This document shows positions 15,178 to 25,226 of a stretch of 64,000 nt of DNA, piece after piece. Below the pieces are notes generated by a model. It did no database searches, had not been told where the DNA came from, and saw only the letters and a list, made by a program, of their open reading frames with translations. The position numbers and the translations under genes were made by a program. The stretch covers positions 1 through 64,000 of the forward strand of contig JAZUMG010000019.1 of the NCBI GenBank assembly GCA_045603545.1. The letters are read 5' to 3'. How positions within the stretch are numbered: position 1 is the first letter of the stretch; each line of letters opens with the position of its first letter. Origin of the DNA: CAAGNP01 sp045603545. Lineage in GTDB: Bacteria; Bacteroidota; Bacteroidia; Bacteroidales; UBA932.

Positions 15178-16318
15178 CAAGTCTTGCCACTGCTTTCTCA
15201 AGTTTGGCAGGATCAAAAAGATCTTTCTCTACGATATCGCCATTCTTGTCAATGATGAACAATGCAGGAATTTTCTTGATATTGTACAAATCCAGTGTCC
15301 TTGAAACATTGCCAGGGTCACATACACTTACCCACTCGATACCTTGATCCTTTATCTGTGTTGCCCAAGCAGTCTTGTCCATATCTGCACACACCTGATA
15401 TATGGCAAGTCCTTTATTTTTGTACTTGTCGTAGATCTGTTTAAGTTCAGCATTGAAAACTTTGTGGGTAGGCTCCAATGTAGACCAGAAAGAGAGTATG
15501 ATGACATTTCCATCCAACTCTGAAAGGTTACGAACTTTTGCATTCTGGTCATAAAGGCTGATATCGGGATAGCTCAGCTCTTGAATATCGTTCACTTTAT
15601 TTCCAAAACCGATATATCTCTCCCTCTGTTTGATATCATCTGCAAGTGAGGTGACATACGGAGATTGTGGATATGCTACACTTAGGGACTCATATACAGT
15701 CTTGAAGATAAACACATCGTTTACATCTCCGAAGAGTGGAAGTTCAGGAGAGAGTCTCTGATACATTACAGGGATTACTGTAATCGATTTTGGGTTGTCG
15801 TAAAGATACCTTGTGGCGTTCTGTTTATGTTTGATAAAGAGTTTGCCCAACTCCCTTGTTGCCTCCTGAACCCCTTTCTGGTCATTTGCGGTCTGGGCAC
15901 TTACAAGGGCATCGGCCAACGCTTGTACCTCTTTAAGAACCTGGGTATTGGTCTTCTCCACTTCAGCATATCTCGAAGCCTCTTCCGAACCCTCAACTGA
16001 AGAGACACCATCTTTCAATGTAGCTGAAACAGTCAATTTATCACCTGCCTGAAGTACCAGTGAAGTGAACTTATTGTCACCTGCATAGAAGTAATAGAAG
16101 TCAGGTGCGCCAGGTGTACAAGTGGTCTCAAATGAGAACTTCTGCCCCTTTACATAAAGGGTATCCACTGTATAAACTCTGTTTATGGCTAGTTTTGTAA
16201 CAATTACCTCAGTACTGTCGGCTGCATCAGGGATATTGAAAACCACTTTTGCTGAGTTTTTGGGTGCACATGAAGCCAAAGCCAACACTGCGATCAATGT
16301 ATATACTACTCTTTTCAT
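15170..16318 (-). CDS. Thioredoxin-fold lipoprotein lacking the CxxC active site
   Basis: The 382-residue protein has a lipoprotein signal (LALASC, lipidated C17). An N-terminal beta domain of the DUF4369 kind spans about 23-110, a helical linker follows, and a C-terminal TlpA/AhpC-like thioredoxin fold spans 250-382. In the thioredoxin domain the catalytic FWASWCGPC region reads FWSTLEPT (277-284), so both active cysteines are gone. The cis-proline is kept (KKIPALFIID, P351). Related Bacteroidota proteins are periplasmic disulfide oxidoreductases; this one is probably a non-catalytic binding or scaffold member. It is last in the long minus-strand gene series, 3 nt after the HIT gene. Confidence 0.85.
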   Translation of the reverse strand: MKRVVYTLIAVLALASCAPKNSAKVVFNIPDAADSTEVIVTKLAINRVYTVDTLYVKGQKFSFETTCTPGAPDFYYFYAGDNKFTSLVLQAGDKLTVSATLKDGVSSVEGSEEASRYAEVEKTNTQVLKEVQALADALVSAQTANDQKGVQEATRELGKLFIKHKQNATRYLYDNPKSITVIPVMYQRLSPELPLFGDVNDVFIFKTVYESLSVAYPQSPYVTSLADDIKQRERYIGFGNKVNDIQELSYPDISLYDQNAKVRNLSELDGNVIILSFWSTLEPTHKVFNAELKQIYDKYKNKGLAIYQVCADMDKTAWATQIKDQGIEWVSVCDPGNVSRTLDLYNIKKIPALFIIDKNGDIVEKDLFDPAKLEKAVARLVR

Positions 16319-16321
16319 TGC

Positions 16322-16717
16322 TTATTCAAATGATGATGATATTTTTTCTGCTATTTCTTTAAATGTCTCTGGTGTAAGGGAGAGTTTCTCTTTTCTGAAG
16401 TCCATATCCCCCTCACTCTGCATAGGTACCAGATGGATATGTGCATGAGGCACCTCCATCCCAAGTACAGCAACACCTACCCTTTTGCAAGGGATAGATT
16501 TTTTTATAGCAGCTGCTACCCTTTTTGCAAAAAGGAACAGTTCCTTATACTCTTGGTCTTCAATATCAAAGATATAATCTATCTCTTTCTTGGGGATAAT
16601 GAGCGTATGTCCCTGCGCCAATGGACTTATATCCAGGAAGGCATAGAACTTGTCACTCTCCGCCACTTTATAGGATGGGATCTCCCCATTCACTATTCTG
16701 GTAAAGATTGATGCCAT
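16322..16717 (-). CDS. HIT family nucleotide-binding protein
   Basis: This 131-residue protein has the histidine triad H91-A-H93-I-H95 followed by LVPM, and the N-terminal segment SIFTRIVNGEIPSYKVAE typical of the HinT/PKCI branch. Such enzymes hydrolyse nucleoside phosphoramidates and AMP-lysine; the physiological substrate is unknown. It lies 6 nt after greA. A full-length, intact member. Confidence 0.9.
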   Translation of the reverse strand: MASIFTRIVNGEIPSYKVAESDKFYAFLDISPLAQGHTLIIPKKEIDYIFDIEDQEYKELFLFAKRVAAAIKKSIPCKRVGVAVLGMEVPHAHIHLVPMQSEGDMDFRKEKLSLTPETFKEIAEKISSSFE

Positions 16718-16723
16718 AAGTTA

Positions 16724-17194
16724 TTAGATTGAGATGTCCAACACTTCAAATTTCAACACACCCGAAGGTACTACCACCTCTACCACATCACCTTTCTTTC
16801 TCCCTATAAGGGCCTTTCCGATAGGAGTTGCTGCGGCAAGTTTACCCTCTCTGAAATTGGCTTCACTTTCACCTACTAGGGTATACTCTACCACAGTATT
16901 GTTTACAAGGTTTTTCAGCTTCACTTTGTTGAGCATCTGTATCTGTTCAGTATTGATGCGTGATTCATCTATCACCCTTGCATTGGCAATAGTATTTTCG
17001 AGTTTTGAAATTTTCAATTCCAACAGACCTTGTGCCTCTTTTGCTGCGTCATACTCAGCATTCTCAGAGAGGTCACCCTTATCTCTTGCCTCTGCAATCT
17101 GTTTTGATATAACAGGTCTCTGTGCAATCAATTGGGCCAATTCAGCTTTCAGTTTATCCAACCCTTCAGCCGTAACATAATGAATTTCAGACAT
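16724..17194 (-). CDS. greA: Transcription elongation factor GreA
   Basis: The 156-residue protein has an N-terminal antiparallel coiled coil with the acidic tip motif EARDKGDLSENAEYDAAKEAQ spread over residues 36-56, and a C-terminal FKBP-like domain (ATPIGKALIGRKKGDVVEV). It enters the RNA polymerase secondary channel and stimulates cleavage of backtracked transcripts. Together with the DksA-like protein at 4848, the window encodes two secondary-channel factors. It is 25 nt after the preceding small gene. Confidence 0.95.
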   Translation of the reverse strand: MSEIHYVTAEGLDKLKAELAQLIAQRPVISKQIAEARDKGDLSENAEYDAAKEAQGLLELKISKLENTIANARVIDESRINTEQIQMLNKVKLKNLVNNTVVEYTLVGESEANFREGKLAAATPIGKALIGRKKGDVVEVVVPSGVLKFEVLDISI

Positions 17195-17219
17195 AATATT
17201 TAGTTTATCTTTATTTCTG

Positions 17220-17591
17220 TTAATACTCTTTATATTTTGGGCTCATCACCTCTGAATAGATGATAAGCTTCCTTTTTTCCTCTTTTGACATCCCGCTCCC
17301 CATTTTCACACTGTTTTCCACCTCTGCCTCTTTCACTTTTTTCTCAGATTCTTTTACAGGGTCCACCCTCACTTTCATCTCAGGGGCCTTGTAAACCTCT
17401 CTGAATATCTCCTCAGATTCTCCGACAGAGTCCTCTTCCGGCAACTCATCCATACCAAGTCCGGACAAAAACTCCTCAAGTTCATCGTGGGCTTTTCTGG
17501 CAGCGTCATCCTTCTTCCTCTTATTGCCAAAAATTATCGGCAAAATGAAGAAAGCCGCCATTGCCACAATAGTTATCCAAGAGTCACCCAT
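17220..17591 (-). CDS. Conserved hypothetical membrane-anchored acidic protein
   Basis: This 123-residue protein has an N-terminal transmembrane helix (about 6-21, TIVAMAAFFILPIIFG), then a short basic stop-transfer (NKRKKD) and a long charged, mostly acidic soluble tail of predicted coil. No enzyme motif is visible. The topology would put the tail in the cytoplasm. It sits 5 nt after ribF and 25 nt before greA within the co-directional series. I do not recognise a family with a known function. Confidence 0.75.
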   Translation of the reverse strand: MGDSWITIVAMAAFFILPIIFGNKRKKDDAARKAHDELEEFLSGLGMDELPEEDSVGESEEIFREVYKAPEMKVRVDPVKESEKKVKEAEVENSVKMGSGMSKEEKRKLIIYSEVMSPKYKEY

Positions 17592-17596
17592 AGATT

Positions 17597-18478
17597 CTAA
17601 TATTGTTTTACCGACTCTTTGTCTTTGGTTATCTGATTCTTCAACTCATCCAGCGATGCGAATTTCCTCTCATCCCTGATTTTTGAGACAAACTCAATGC
17701 TCATCTCCAAACCATATATATCCTCATCAAAATCGAGAATATGGGTCTCTATAGTCCTGCTCTGATTCTCCCCTACTGTCGGTCTGTTACCGATGTTACA
17801 TATCCCTTTGAACTTTTTACCCAGTACATTTACATCCACCAGATAGACACCATTCCCGGGGACAAGTTTCAATGGTTCGTAGAGCTCCATATTTGCAGTA
17901 GGGAAACCTATGGTCCTCCCCAACTGCTTCCCTGAGACAACTACCCCATGCAAACGGTATTTGTATCCAAGCAGATCTGATGCACCACTCACATCACCAC
18001 ATTGGAGCGCCCCCCTTATTTTGGTGGAGCTTACCATTTTGTCACCACAATGAAATTCATCCACTCTGATGGTCTCTATCCCCAAAGAGGCAGCAATATC
18101 CCTCATCTGGTCCTGAGTCTGCAAAGAGGAGTTCCCCAGTCTGTGGTCATAACCTATGACCAATGTGGAGACATTGTACATTTTGATAAGGTACTCCTCC
18201 ATAAACTCACGAGTGGAGAGTTTGCTGAACTCTCGGGAGAAATTGACGACATGAAAGTCGTCAATTCCCAATGAGAGTATCCTTTCCCTCTTCTCTTCGA
18301 GGGTATTCAAAAGTCTTAGTGAATGTGCATCCTGCTGCAACACGGTTCTAGGATGGGGCCAGAAAGTGATCACAGCACACCCCATCTGTCTCTCGGCAGC
18401 AATCCTTTTGAGACTGTCGAGTACAGCGCGATGCCCGTAATGCACCCCATCAAAGAAACCTGTAGCCGCTACAACCAT
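17597..18478 (-). CDS. ribF: Bifunctional riboflavin kinase / FAD synthetase
   Basis: The 293-residue protein has an N-terminal adenylyltransferase domain with the nucleotide-binding motif TGFFDGVHYGHRAVL (6-20), followed by a C-terminal flavokinase domain with GRTIGFPTANM. It converts riboflavin to FMN and then FAD. Its first 10 nt overlap the end of the glycogen phosphorylase fusion gene, so translation is probably coupled to it. Length and domains are standard. Confidence 0.95.
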   Translation of the reverse strand: MVVAATGFFDGVHYGHRAVLDSLKRIAAERQMGCAVITFWPHPRTVLQQDAHSLRLLNTLEEKRERILSLGIDDFHVVNFSREFSKLSTREFMEEYLIKMYNVSTLVIGYDHRLGNSSLQTQDQMRDIAASLGIETIRVDEFHCGDKMVSSTKIRGALQCGDVSGASDLLGYKYRLHGVVVSGKQLGRTIGFPTANMELYEPLKLVPGNGVYLVDVNVLGKKFKGICNIGNRPTVGENQSRTIETHILDFDEDIYGLEMSIEFVSKIRDERKFASLDELKNQITKDKESVKQY

Positions 18479-21400
18479 CTTACAAGTTCAAAATCCTGAC
18501 GGTGAGGAAGTTTTTCGCTCTTGGCAAAGATTCTGCCCGCAATCTGGTAAGCACCGGTAGATGTAGGGAGAATGTTTGCTTTATAGGTAGCTACTCCGTC
18601 CTCAAAGCTGTCTAATTCAAATGAGAACTGACCCTCTTTCACATATCTTCCCTTTGCATTCTGCTTAGCATATACAAGTTCGATACCGATATCCTTAGGA
18701 TCCATATCACCTACAAATACTTTAATGCAGGAGTTGACCTCTTTACCAAGAAGCAACTGCTCCTTTGCATCACTCATAAAGTCGGTCTCGCGAATCTCAA
18801 GCTGCTCCCATCCTTTACGCATTTTCCTCTTCCAAAGAGCAATCTCCCTTGCCTCCTGATAATCTGAAGCGATGAGTCTTGAACTCCTCTCGTATAGAGG
18901 ATTGTAGTATTTGTCAATATAGTCGTTGAACATTCTGTTGGTAGTGAAGTTGCATGCCACCTGAGCCACACAGTTCTTGATAATCTTGATCCAGTCCACA
19001 GGAAGACCTGTCATAGGATTCACATCATAGTATGTAGGTGCAATCTCATTCTCTATGATATTGTAGATTGTAGCAGCATCAAGCTCATCCTGGAAATTCT
19101 GGTTGTCGTAGGTTCTCTCCTGAGGAAGTGCCCAACCGGCACCCTCTTTGTAACCCTCTACCCACCATCCGTCAAGTACAGAGAAGTGCATAACACCGTT
19201 CATTGCAGCTTTCTCTCCTGATGTACCTGAAGCCTCAAGAGGTCTTGTAGGGTTATTCATCCATACGTCCACACCTTGAACAAGATATTTTGCAATGTTG
19301 ATGTCGTAGTTAGGTACGAATACGATCTTGCCGATGAACTGAGGCATCTTTGAGATATCCACAATCTTCTTGATCAAATCGCTACCAGCCTTATCTGCAG
19401 GGTGTGCTTTACCGGCAAACAGGAACTGGACAGGTCTCTTAGGGTTATTTACAATAGCTGAGAGTCTGTCAAGGTCCTTGAAGAGCAGGTGTGCCCTCTT
19501 GTATGTAGCGAAACGGCGTGCGAAACCGATGGTAAGTATATCGTCTCTGAGTGTATTCTTTATCTCCACAATATGTTGTGGTGAGTAGTGGCTTGAAACA
19601 GTAGGGTTAGAGAGCTGTTTCTTCACTGCCTTGATAAGTCTCTGACGTAGTTCCTGACGGATGCTCCAAACCTCTGAATCCTTTACATCATAGATACCAT
19701 TGAAGCACTCCTTGTCATATTTGTGGGTCTTGAAGTCATCACCGAATACCCTTGCGTGAACCTCTTTCCACTGTGGAGCTGTCCAGGTAGGATAGTGTAC
19801 ACCATTTGTCACATAACCCACGTGGTTCTCCTCAGGAAGGTAACCTGGCCACATGCTTGCGAGGATATCCTGGCTCACCTTACCGTGCAGCCAGCTCACA
19901 CCATTCACCTCCTGTGAGATGTTGCATGCAAGGTTGCTCATAGAGAATTTCTCATTCTGGTCATAAGGGTTATTCTTACCCAAAGCCATCAATGCTGTCC
20001 AGTCAATTTTAAGTCTCTCAGGATAGTGTGAGATATATTTTCTCAAAAGATCCTCCTGGAATGCATCGTGTCCTGCAGGTACAGGGGTGTGGGTAGTAAA
20101 GAGAGAAGATGATCTTACCACCTCCAATGCCTCATCGTAAGAGAGGTGATCCTCATTGATATACTCACGTAGTCTCTCCAGACCTGTGAATGCCGCGTGC
20201 CCCTCATTGCAGTGGTAAACATCAGCTTTGATACCCAATGCTCTGAGTGCCCTTATACCGCCGACACCCAGGAGAAGCTCCTGTTTTAGACGGTTCTCCC
20301 AGTCTCCACCATACAAGTGATAAGTCACCTGACGGTCCTCAGGAAGGTTTGCCTCATAGTCTGTATCCAGAAGATAAAGTTCTGTTCTACCTACATCCAC
20401 TCTCCAAAGTCGTGCATAGATATTTCTGCCCGGGAAAGCTACAGAGATGGTAACCCATTTATCCTCAGCGTCTCTGACAGGAACAGCAGGAATTTTCATA
20501 AAGTCCTGTGGCTCATAGTCCGCAATCTGGTCACCATAACCTGAAAGTTTCTGGTTGAAATAACCATATCTGTAAAGGAGACCGATACCTGTCATATTCA
20601 CATTAAGGTCACTTGACTCCTTGAGGTAGTCACCAGCGAGGATACCAAGACCACCTGAGTAGATCTTAAGTGAGGCATCCAGACCATACTCCATACAGAA
20701 ATATGCTATAGAGGCACCTTCACGGTGGTTCTTCATCTCCATATATTCATTGAAAGACTCTGCAACCCTATCCAATTGGCGTACAAATTTCTCATTCTTC
20801 TCCAATTGTTTGTACTGCTCATATGACAAATGGTCAAGCAACGCTATAGGGTTACGACCAAGTGCAATCCACAACTCCTTGTCAATACTTTTAAACAAAT
20901 CCATCGCTTCCTGATTCCAGCACCACCAAAGGTTCTTAGAGATGATATCAAGATACTTCAATCTCTCAGGAATGTTCCTTGTCACCAAAACTCTGTTCCA
21001 GGAAGGATTTCCAACTTCAATTTTCTTATACGTCATACTTTTATTATTAATTTTTTCAGGGAATTTCCCTTTTCTTTCTATAACTCTTTCTATTGCCAGA
21101 GAGTATGCCTCCCTGTAAAATTTCAGGTTGTTTTTCCACAATGCTATCTCAGATACAGATTTTGCATTGGACCTATAGCTCTTCTCCCCCTTTTCATCAA
21201 GGGTTGCCATCTCAAGAATCTTGGCACTTACACCCTCTACCACCTCATCATAGTTGGACTCATTTCTCTCAAGAACCGAAATCCCGGGATGCTCCTTGGT
21301 GTAGTACTCATTTACCCACAAGCCAAAACCTGCAAGCGTTGTGGTCACAGTTGGCACCTTAAATGCCAGAGACTCAAGCGGAGTATATCCCCAAGGCTCA

Positions 21401-22704
21401 TAATATGATGGGAATACTGACAGATCAAGTCCGCTGAGAAGCTGGTAGTAAGGGAGGTTGAAAACTCCATCATTGCCGTTCAGATATGAAGGGATAAAGA
21501 GGAGTTTCACTTTCCTGTTTGTGCGGTTATTTAGGCCAAGGGCCCCCATTCTGCACAGCACGGGATCATTTTCAGGATACTGAAGGTTATGAGATGTATG
21601 AGTGGTGTAATCACCCTCTTTTCCATTGAGTTTGGCCACCAGTTCCTTGTCATATCCGTTGATTCCAGCCGGAACCAGTACAAAGCCCAAAACAGTTCTC
21701 CCTTCGTATGAGGATGACTCCACTTTTGCAAGTGAATCTACAAATATGTCAATACCTTTGTTCTTATATTCATACCTGCCACCGATACCTACAAGGAGAG
21801 GATTGGTGAAAGTCTCACCAGTCATAGCCTGAGCCACCTCTATAAGTTTGGCCCTACCCTCTTTCTGGTATTTCACAAACTCCTTAGCCTCAGGGACAAT
21901 GGTATCCTCGAAACCGTTTGGTGTCACCAGATCCACATCCTTGCTCAGGAAGCGGGAACACTCCTTCGCTGTAAGGTCGCTCACAGTGGTAAATACATCC
22001 GCATTGTGTGCTGCACACTTCTCCAATGAGTGCTTTGCAGCCACATTAAGCTCTCTCGCCTTCTCGTCACCATTGACCACATCAATCACATCATAGAGCT
22101 TGATATTGTTGTATGCCAGGCTGCGTCCCAATGTGGTGGCATGGGTAGTAAATACAGTTGCCACAGGGAGCGGTGTCTGCTTGAGGTACAATACACCAGC
22201 ACCTGTCATCCACTCGTGGAACTGTGCCAGAACTTTCTGGCTTGGAAGAAGGTTGAAGTTTATAAAGCTCTCTATAACTCTACCCGCAGCATAACCGAAT
22301 AGAGCCGATTCTACATAATCCCAGCCACCACTCAATGAATCCAGGCCATATTTCTCCCAGAACTCTTTAAGAATCTCATTCTTGTTGGTGATGTATTGGG
22401 TAAAATCTACTAAAAACGCTATTGGTCTCCCCTTGACATTCCATCTTCCGACCCTCACCCTGATACCCTCCTGGGCAGCAGAGACTCTCCACGTTCTGAA
22501 AAGAAGCGGATCTTCAGTAAATTCGGGGTTCTGGGTTGTATCCATCCAGACATCGGGTCCAATGAAGATCTGCTCTTCATTGACACCCTCTGCCATACCT
22601 ATGGATTTGGTAGCAATTACGGTATGGATTCCCCCCACCTTATTGCATACCTCCCAACTCACCTCGAACAAATAGTCGGGGCTGATCAAATTCTTTTGTC
22701 CCAT
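18469..22704 (-). CDS. Glycogen synthase (GT3-like) / alpha-glucan phosphorylase (GT35) fusion
   Basis: The 1411-residue protein joins two enzymes. Residues 1 to about 560 resemble eukaryote-type glycogen synthase (opening FEVSWEVCNKVGGIHTVIATK; later YYEPWGYTPLESLAF). Residues from about 575 to the end are an alpha-glucan phosphorylase of the short bacterial class (ISKNLWWCWN, then CNEGHAAFTGLERL, and the PLP site EASGTSGEKAAMNG with lysine K1165). The N domain would add glucose to glycogen; the C domain releases glucose-1-phosphate. Both halves keep their key motifs, so a chain-building and chain-trimming enzyme in one polypeptide is plausible. It is the largest gene of the glycogen block, following the GH57 gene by 20 nt. 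Confidence 0.93.
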   Translation of the reverse strand: MGQKNLISPDYLFEVSWEVCNKVGGIHTVIATKSIGMAEGVNEEQIFIGPDVWMDTTQNPEFTEDPLLFRTWRVSAAQEGIRVRVGRWNVKGRPIAFLVDFTQYITNKNEILKEFWEKYGLDSLSGGWDYVESALFGYAAGRVIESFINFNLLPSQKVLAQFHEWMTGAGVLYLKQTPLPVATVFTTHATTLGRSLAYNNIKLYDVIDVVNGDEKARELNVAAKHSLEKCAAHNADVFTTVSDLTAKECSRFLSKDVDLVTPNGFEDTIVPEAKEFVKYQKEGRAKLIEVAQAMTGETFTNPLLVGIGGRYEYKNKGIDIFVDSLAKVESSSYEGRTVLGFVLVPAGINGYDKELVAKLNGKEGDYTTHTSHNLQYPENDPVLCRMGALGLNNRTNRKVKLLFIPSYLNGNDGVFNLPYYQLLSGLDLSVFPSYYEPWGYTPLESLAFKVPTVTTTLAGFGLWVNEYYTKEHPGISVLERNESNYDEVVEGVSAKILEMATLDEKGEKSYRSNAKSVSEIALWKNNLKFYREAYSLAIERVIERKGKFPEKINNKSMTYKKIEVGNPSWNRVLVTRNIPERLKYLDIISKNLWWCWNQEAMDLFKSIDKELWIALGRNPIALLDHLSYEQYKQLEKNEKFVRQLDRVAESFNEYMEMKNHREGASIAYFCMEYGLDASLKIYSGGLGILAGDYLKESSDLNVNMTGIGLLYRYGYFNQKLSGYGDQIADYEPQDFMKIPAVPVRDAEDKWVTISVAFPGRNIYARLWRVDVGRTELYLLDTDYEANLPEDRQVTYHLYGGDWENRLKQELLLGVGGIRALRALGIKADVYHCNEGHAAFTGLERLREYINEDHLSYDEALEVVRSSSLFTTHTPVPAGHDAFQEDLLRKYISHYPERLKIDWTALMALGKNNPYDQNEKFSMSNLACNISQEVNGVSWLHGKVSQDILASMWPGYLPEENHVGYVTNGVHYPTWTAPQWKEVHARVFGDDFKTHKYDKECFNGIYDVKDSEVWSIRQELRQRLIKAVKKQLSNPTVSSHYSPQHIVEIKNTLRDDILTIGFARRFATYKRAHLLFKDLDRLSAIVNNPKRPVQFLFAGKAHPADKAGSDLIKKIVDISKMPQFIGKIVFVPNYDINIAKYLVQGVDVWMNNPTRPLEASGTSGEKAAMNGVMHFSVLDGWWVEGYKEGAGWALPQERTYDNQNFQDELDAATIYNIIENEIAPTYYDVNPMTGLPVDWIKIIKNCVAQVACNFTTNRMFNDYIDKYYNPLYERSSRLIASDYQEAREIALWKRKMRKGWEQLEIRETDFMSDAKEQLLLGKEVNSCIKVFVGDMDPKDIGIELVYAKQNAKGRYVKEGQFSFELDSFEDGVATYKANILPTSTGAYQIAGRIFAKSEKLPHRQDFELVRWL

Positions 22705-22724
22705 AAAAAGATTAAATTATCCGT

Positions 22725-23924
22725 TTATCCCAGTCTTAGCTTTCTCTCAATGCGGATAATCAAATCACTCAAAACATTCATATAGTTGATGAATGCCTCA
22801 TATGGAGTATCATAAGGATTGAAATATGTGTGTACTGCTCCATCAGAGAAGAACTTGGTGCACATATAGTAGAAGTGGTCACTCTCCTGAAGCTTCATAT
22901 AATCCTTGGTAATTTTGTCATCCTGAAGTGCCAGAACACGGTCGCTCAAATCATACAACTTGCTGAAAGCCTCATTTTGAAGCTCATTGCCCAACCACGC
23001 AGAAGTATCTCTCTCCTCGTCTGCCCAAGAGATTGAGAATGGAACATTGATAGGAGATACTGCGTCGTGTTTCTTGATAGCCTCTGAAGGGGTCACGAAC
23101 TCTACATTTGCTTTGTCCAGAAGAGCCTCTGGAAGTGCCCTCATAAAGTCAAATATGCCGCTGGCTGCACTCTGGTGCTCACCGAATGTCTCATAGTCCA
23201 TGAAGAGGTTGATAATCTCATCCTTAGATGCCTGATCAGCTACCCAAGAGGCAAATTTGTCGGTATCCAATGGCCACTCGCTCCAACCCTGGTTTGAGAA
23301 TCTGAATGCGATATCATCACTCAAAGTGAAGTTTCTCAAAAGGACTTTCATCTTTGGATTGTTGGCATTTGAATAGACATAGTTTGGTGATTTCCAACCA
23401 AGAATATGTTTTGCACCCTCTGTAAGGATACCTTTGAAGCCCATTTTAGCCACCATCTCACCTATCTCATCAGAGTAGATAAGCTCAGTGTTTCTGAAGC
23501 ATTTTGGTTTCTTGCCGAAGTGTTTCTCCACAAGTTTGCTGTGAAGTTCCACCTGTTTCTTGAACTCATCTTTTGATACCAAAGATGCAAGTGTATGGGT
23601 ATAAGTCTCAGCAAGGAACTCGACACAACCTGTAGCTGCAAGGGCCTTGAAGCTGTCCAATACCTCTGGAGCATATTTCTCAAACTGCTCGATGGCAGAA
23701 CCTGAGATTGAATAAGCAATCTTGAAAGATTTGCCGAGCTTGTTGATATTCTCAAGCATAATGGCATTCATAGGGAGATAGCATTTCTCTGCCACTCTCC
23801 TTACGATTGTTCTGTTTGAGAAATCGTCGAAATAGTGTGAATCTTTTCCGATGTCGAAGAATCTGTATTGTCTTAGACGATCAGGCTGGTGTACCTGGAA
23901 GTACAAACAAATTGAAGGTTTCAT
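22725..23924 (-). CDS. Glycoside hydrolase family 57 (alpha-amylase-like)
   Basis: The 399-residue protein opens ICLYFQVHQPDRLRQYRFFDIG, a GH57 signature with the HQP motif. The likely catalytic nucleophile is E147 (CFRNTELIYSDE) and the acid is D243 (LFMDYETFGEH). The family acts on alpha-1,4 or alpha-1,6 glucan; related Bacteroidota proteins sit in glycogen operons. No signal peptide is visible, so it is cytoplasmic. It follows the GT4 gene by 12 nt. Confidence 0.92.
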   Translation of the reverse strand: MKPSICLYFQVHQPDRLRQYRFFDIGKDSHYFDDFSNRTIVRRVAEKCYLPMNAIMLENINKLGKSFKIAYSISGSAIEQFEKYAPEVLDSFKALAATGCVEFLAETYTHTLASLVSKDEFKKQVELHSKLVEKHFGKKPKCFRNTELIYSDEIGEMVAKMGFKGILTEGAKHILGWKSPNYVYSNANNPKMKVLLRNFTLSDDIAFRFSNQGWSEWPLDTDKFASWVADQASKDEIINLFMDYETFGEHQSAASGIFDFMRALPEALLDKANVEFVTPSEAIKKHDAVSPINVPFSISWADEERDTSAWLGNELQNEAFSKLYDLSDRVLALQDDKITKDYMKLQESDHFYYMCTKFFSDGAVHTYFNPYDTPYEAFINYMNVLSDLIIRIERKLRLG

Positions 23925-23936
23925 ATGTTGTAATTT

Positions 23937-25223
23937 TTATTTCAATGTTGATTCATAAATATGTTTCATCTTGGCTGCTGCGTGATCCCATTTGAGGGCA
24001 TTCACCTCATCATAGCCCTTCTCGGCAGCTGTATGTGCCAATGCAGGATATCTCAGCAGGCCATACATAGCGTCTGCCAATGCATCCACATCCCAGAAGT
24101 CCACCTTGATGGAGTACTTCAGAACTTCAGCCACACCCGACTGTTTTGAGATGATGGTAGGGACACCGGTAATCATCGCCTCAAGTGGAGAAATACCGAA
24201 AGGCTCTGATACAGAAGGCATCACATACACATCTGAGTATGCAAACATCTTCTGTACGTCAGCACCCCTGAGGAATCCGGTAAAGTGGAATCTGTCAGAG
24301 ATTCCGAGTTTGGCCACCTGCCTGATACTGCGGTTGAGAAGGTCACCGCTACCTGCCATTACGAAACGGGCATCAGGGCATTTCTTAAGCACCTTATATG
24401 CCGCTTCGATGAAATACTCCGGACCTTTCTGGAAGGTGATACGGCCAAGGAATGTGATCACTTTCTCATCTACACTCCTCTCCACAACCATCTGTTTCCT
24501 GTCTGCAAAGTCCACAGCGTTGTGCACTGTAAACACTTTGTCAGGATTGATGCCATATTTATTGACTACAATATTGCGGGTAAGGTTACTTACAGTGATA
24601 ACTCTGTCTGCCTCCCTCATACCCATCTGTTCGATGGCAAATACCTGTGTATTCACATTTTCACCTGTTCTGTCAAACTCAGTGGCGTGAACGTGGATAA
24701 CAAGAGGTTTGCCTGAAATTCTCTTGGCAGCAATACCGGCCATATAGGTAAGCCAGTCGTGAGCGTGGATTACATCGAACTCATCCTGGTGCTGGGCAGC
24801 TATCTCACCACCCACCATAGCATACCTTGAAATCTCTTCCATAAGGTTTGTGCCATACTTGCCGGAGAATTTATATTTCTGTTTGAAATTTACCTTAAAA
24901 TCTTCAATCTGGGATTTCTGGTCCTTTGATGACATCTCTGTGAACTTCACAGGGTCCATATAAGGGACCATATTTGTCCCTACGCGAAGGAACTGGACTC
25001 TCTCCAGAAACTCCTTCGGATTCTTTACAACATCGCTAACTTCGACGTCGCTTGCATTAAGAATTCTGGTGTAGGTCTGGTCTTCATCACCTGAAGCTGA
25101 AGGCATTACGAACAATGTCTCCACTCCGTTGTTTGCCAAACCCTTGACAATACCGTAGCAAGCTGTTCCGAGACCACCTGCAATATGGGGAGGAAACTCC
25201 CAACCAAACATAAGTACTCTCAT
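23937..25223 (-). CDS. Glycosyltransferase family 4, glycogen synthase-like
   Basis: The 428-residue GT-B enzyme opens MRVLMFGWEFPPHIAGGLGTACYG, the nucleotide-sugar binding start of bacterial starch/glycogen synthase-like proteins. It has the C-terminal acceptor motif EPFGISPLEAM. It probably transfers glucose from a nucleotide sugar during glycogen building. It lies between the debranching and GH57 genes (3 and 12 nt). The genome thus has two glucosyltransferase domains for the same pathway in one operon. Confidence 0.9.
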   Translation of the reverse strand: MRVLMFGWEFPPHIAGGLGTACYGIVKGLANNGVETLFVMPSASGDEDQTYTRILNASDVEVSDVVKNPKEFLERVQFLRVGTNMVPYMDPVKFTEMSSKDQKSQIEDFKVNFKQKYKFSGKYGTNLMEEISRYAMVGGEIAAQHQDEFDVIHAHDWLTYMAGIAAKRISGKPLVIHVHATEFDRTGENVNTQVFAIEQMGMREADRVITVSNLTRNIVVNKYGINPDKVFTVHNAVDFADRKQMVVERSVDEKVITFLGRITFQKGPEYFIEAAYKVLKKCPDARFVMAGSGDLLNRSIRQVAKLGISDRFHFTGFLRGADVQKMFAYSDVYVMPSVSEPFGISPLEAMITGVPTIISKQSGVAEVLKYSIKVDFWDVDALADAMYGLLRYPALAHTAAEKGYDEVNALKWDHAAAKMKHIYESTLK

Positions 25224-25226
25224 AAC

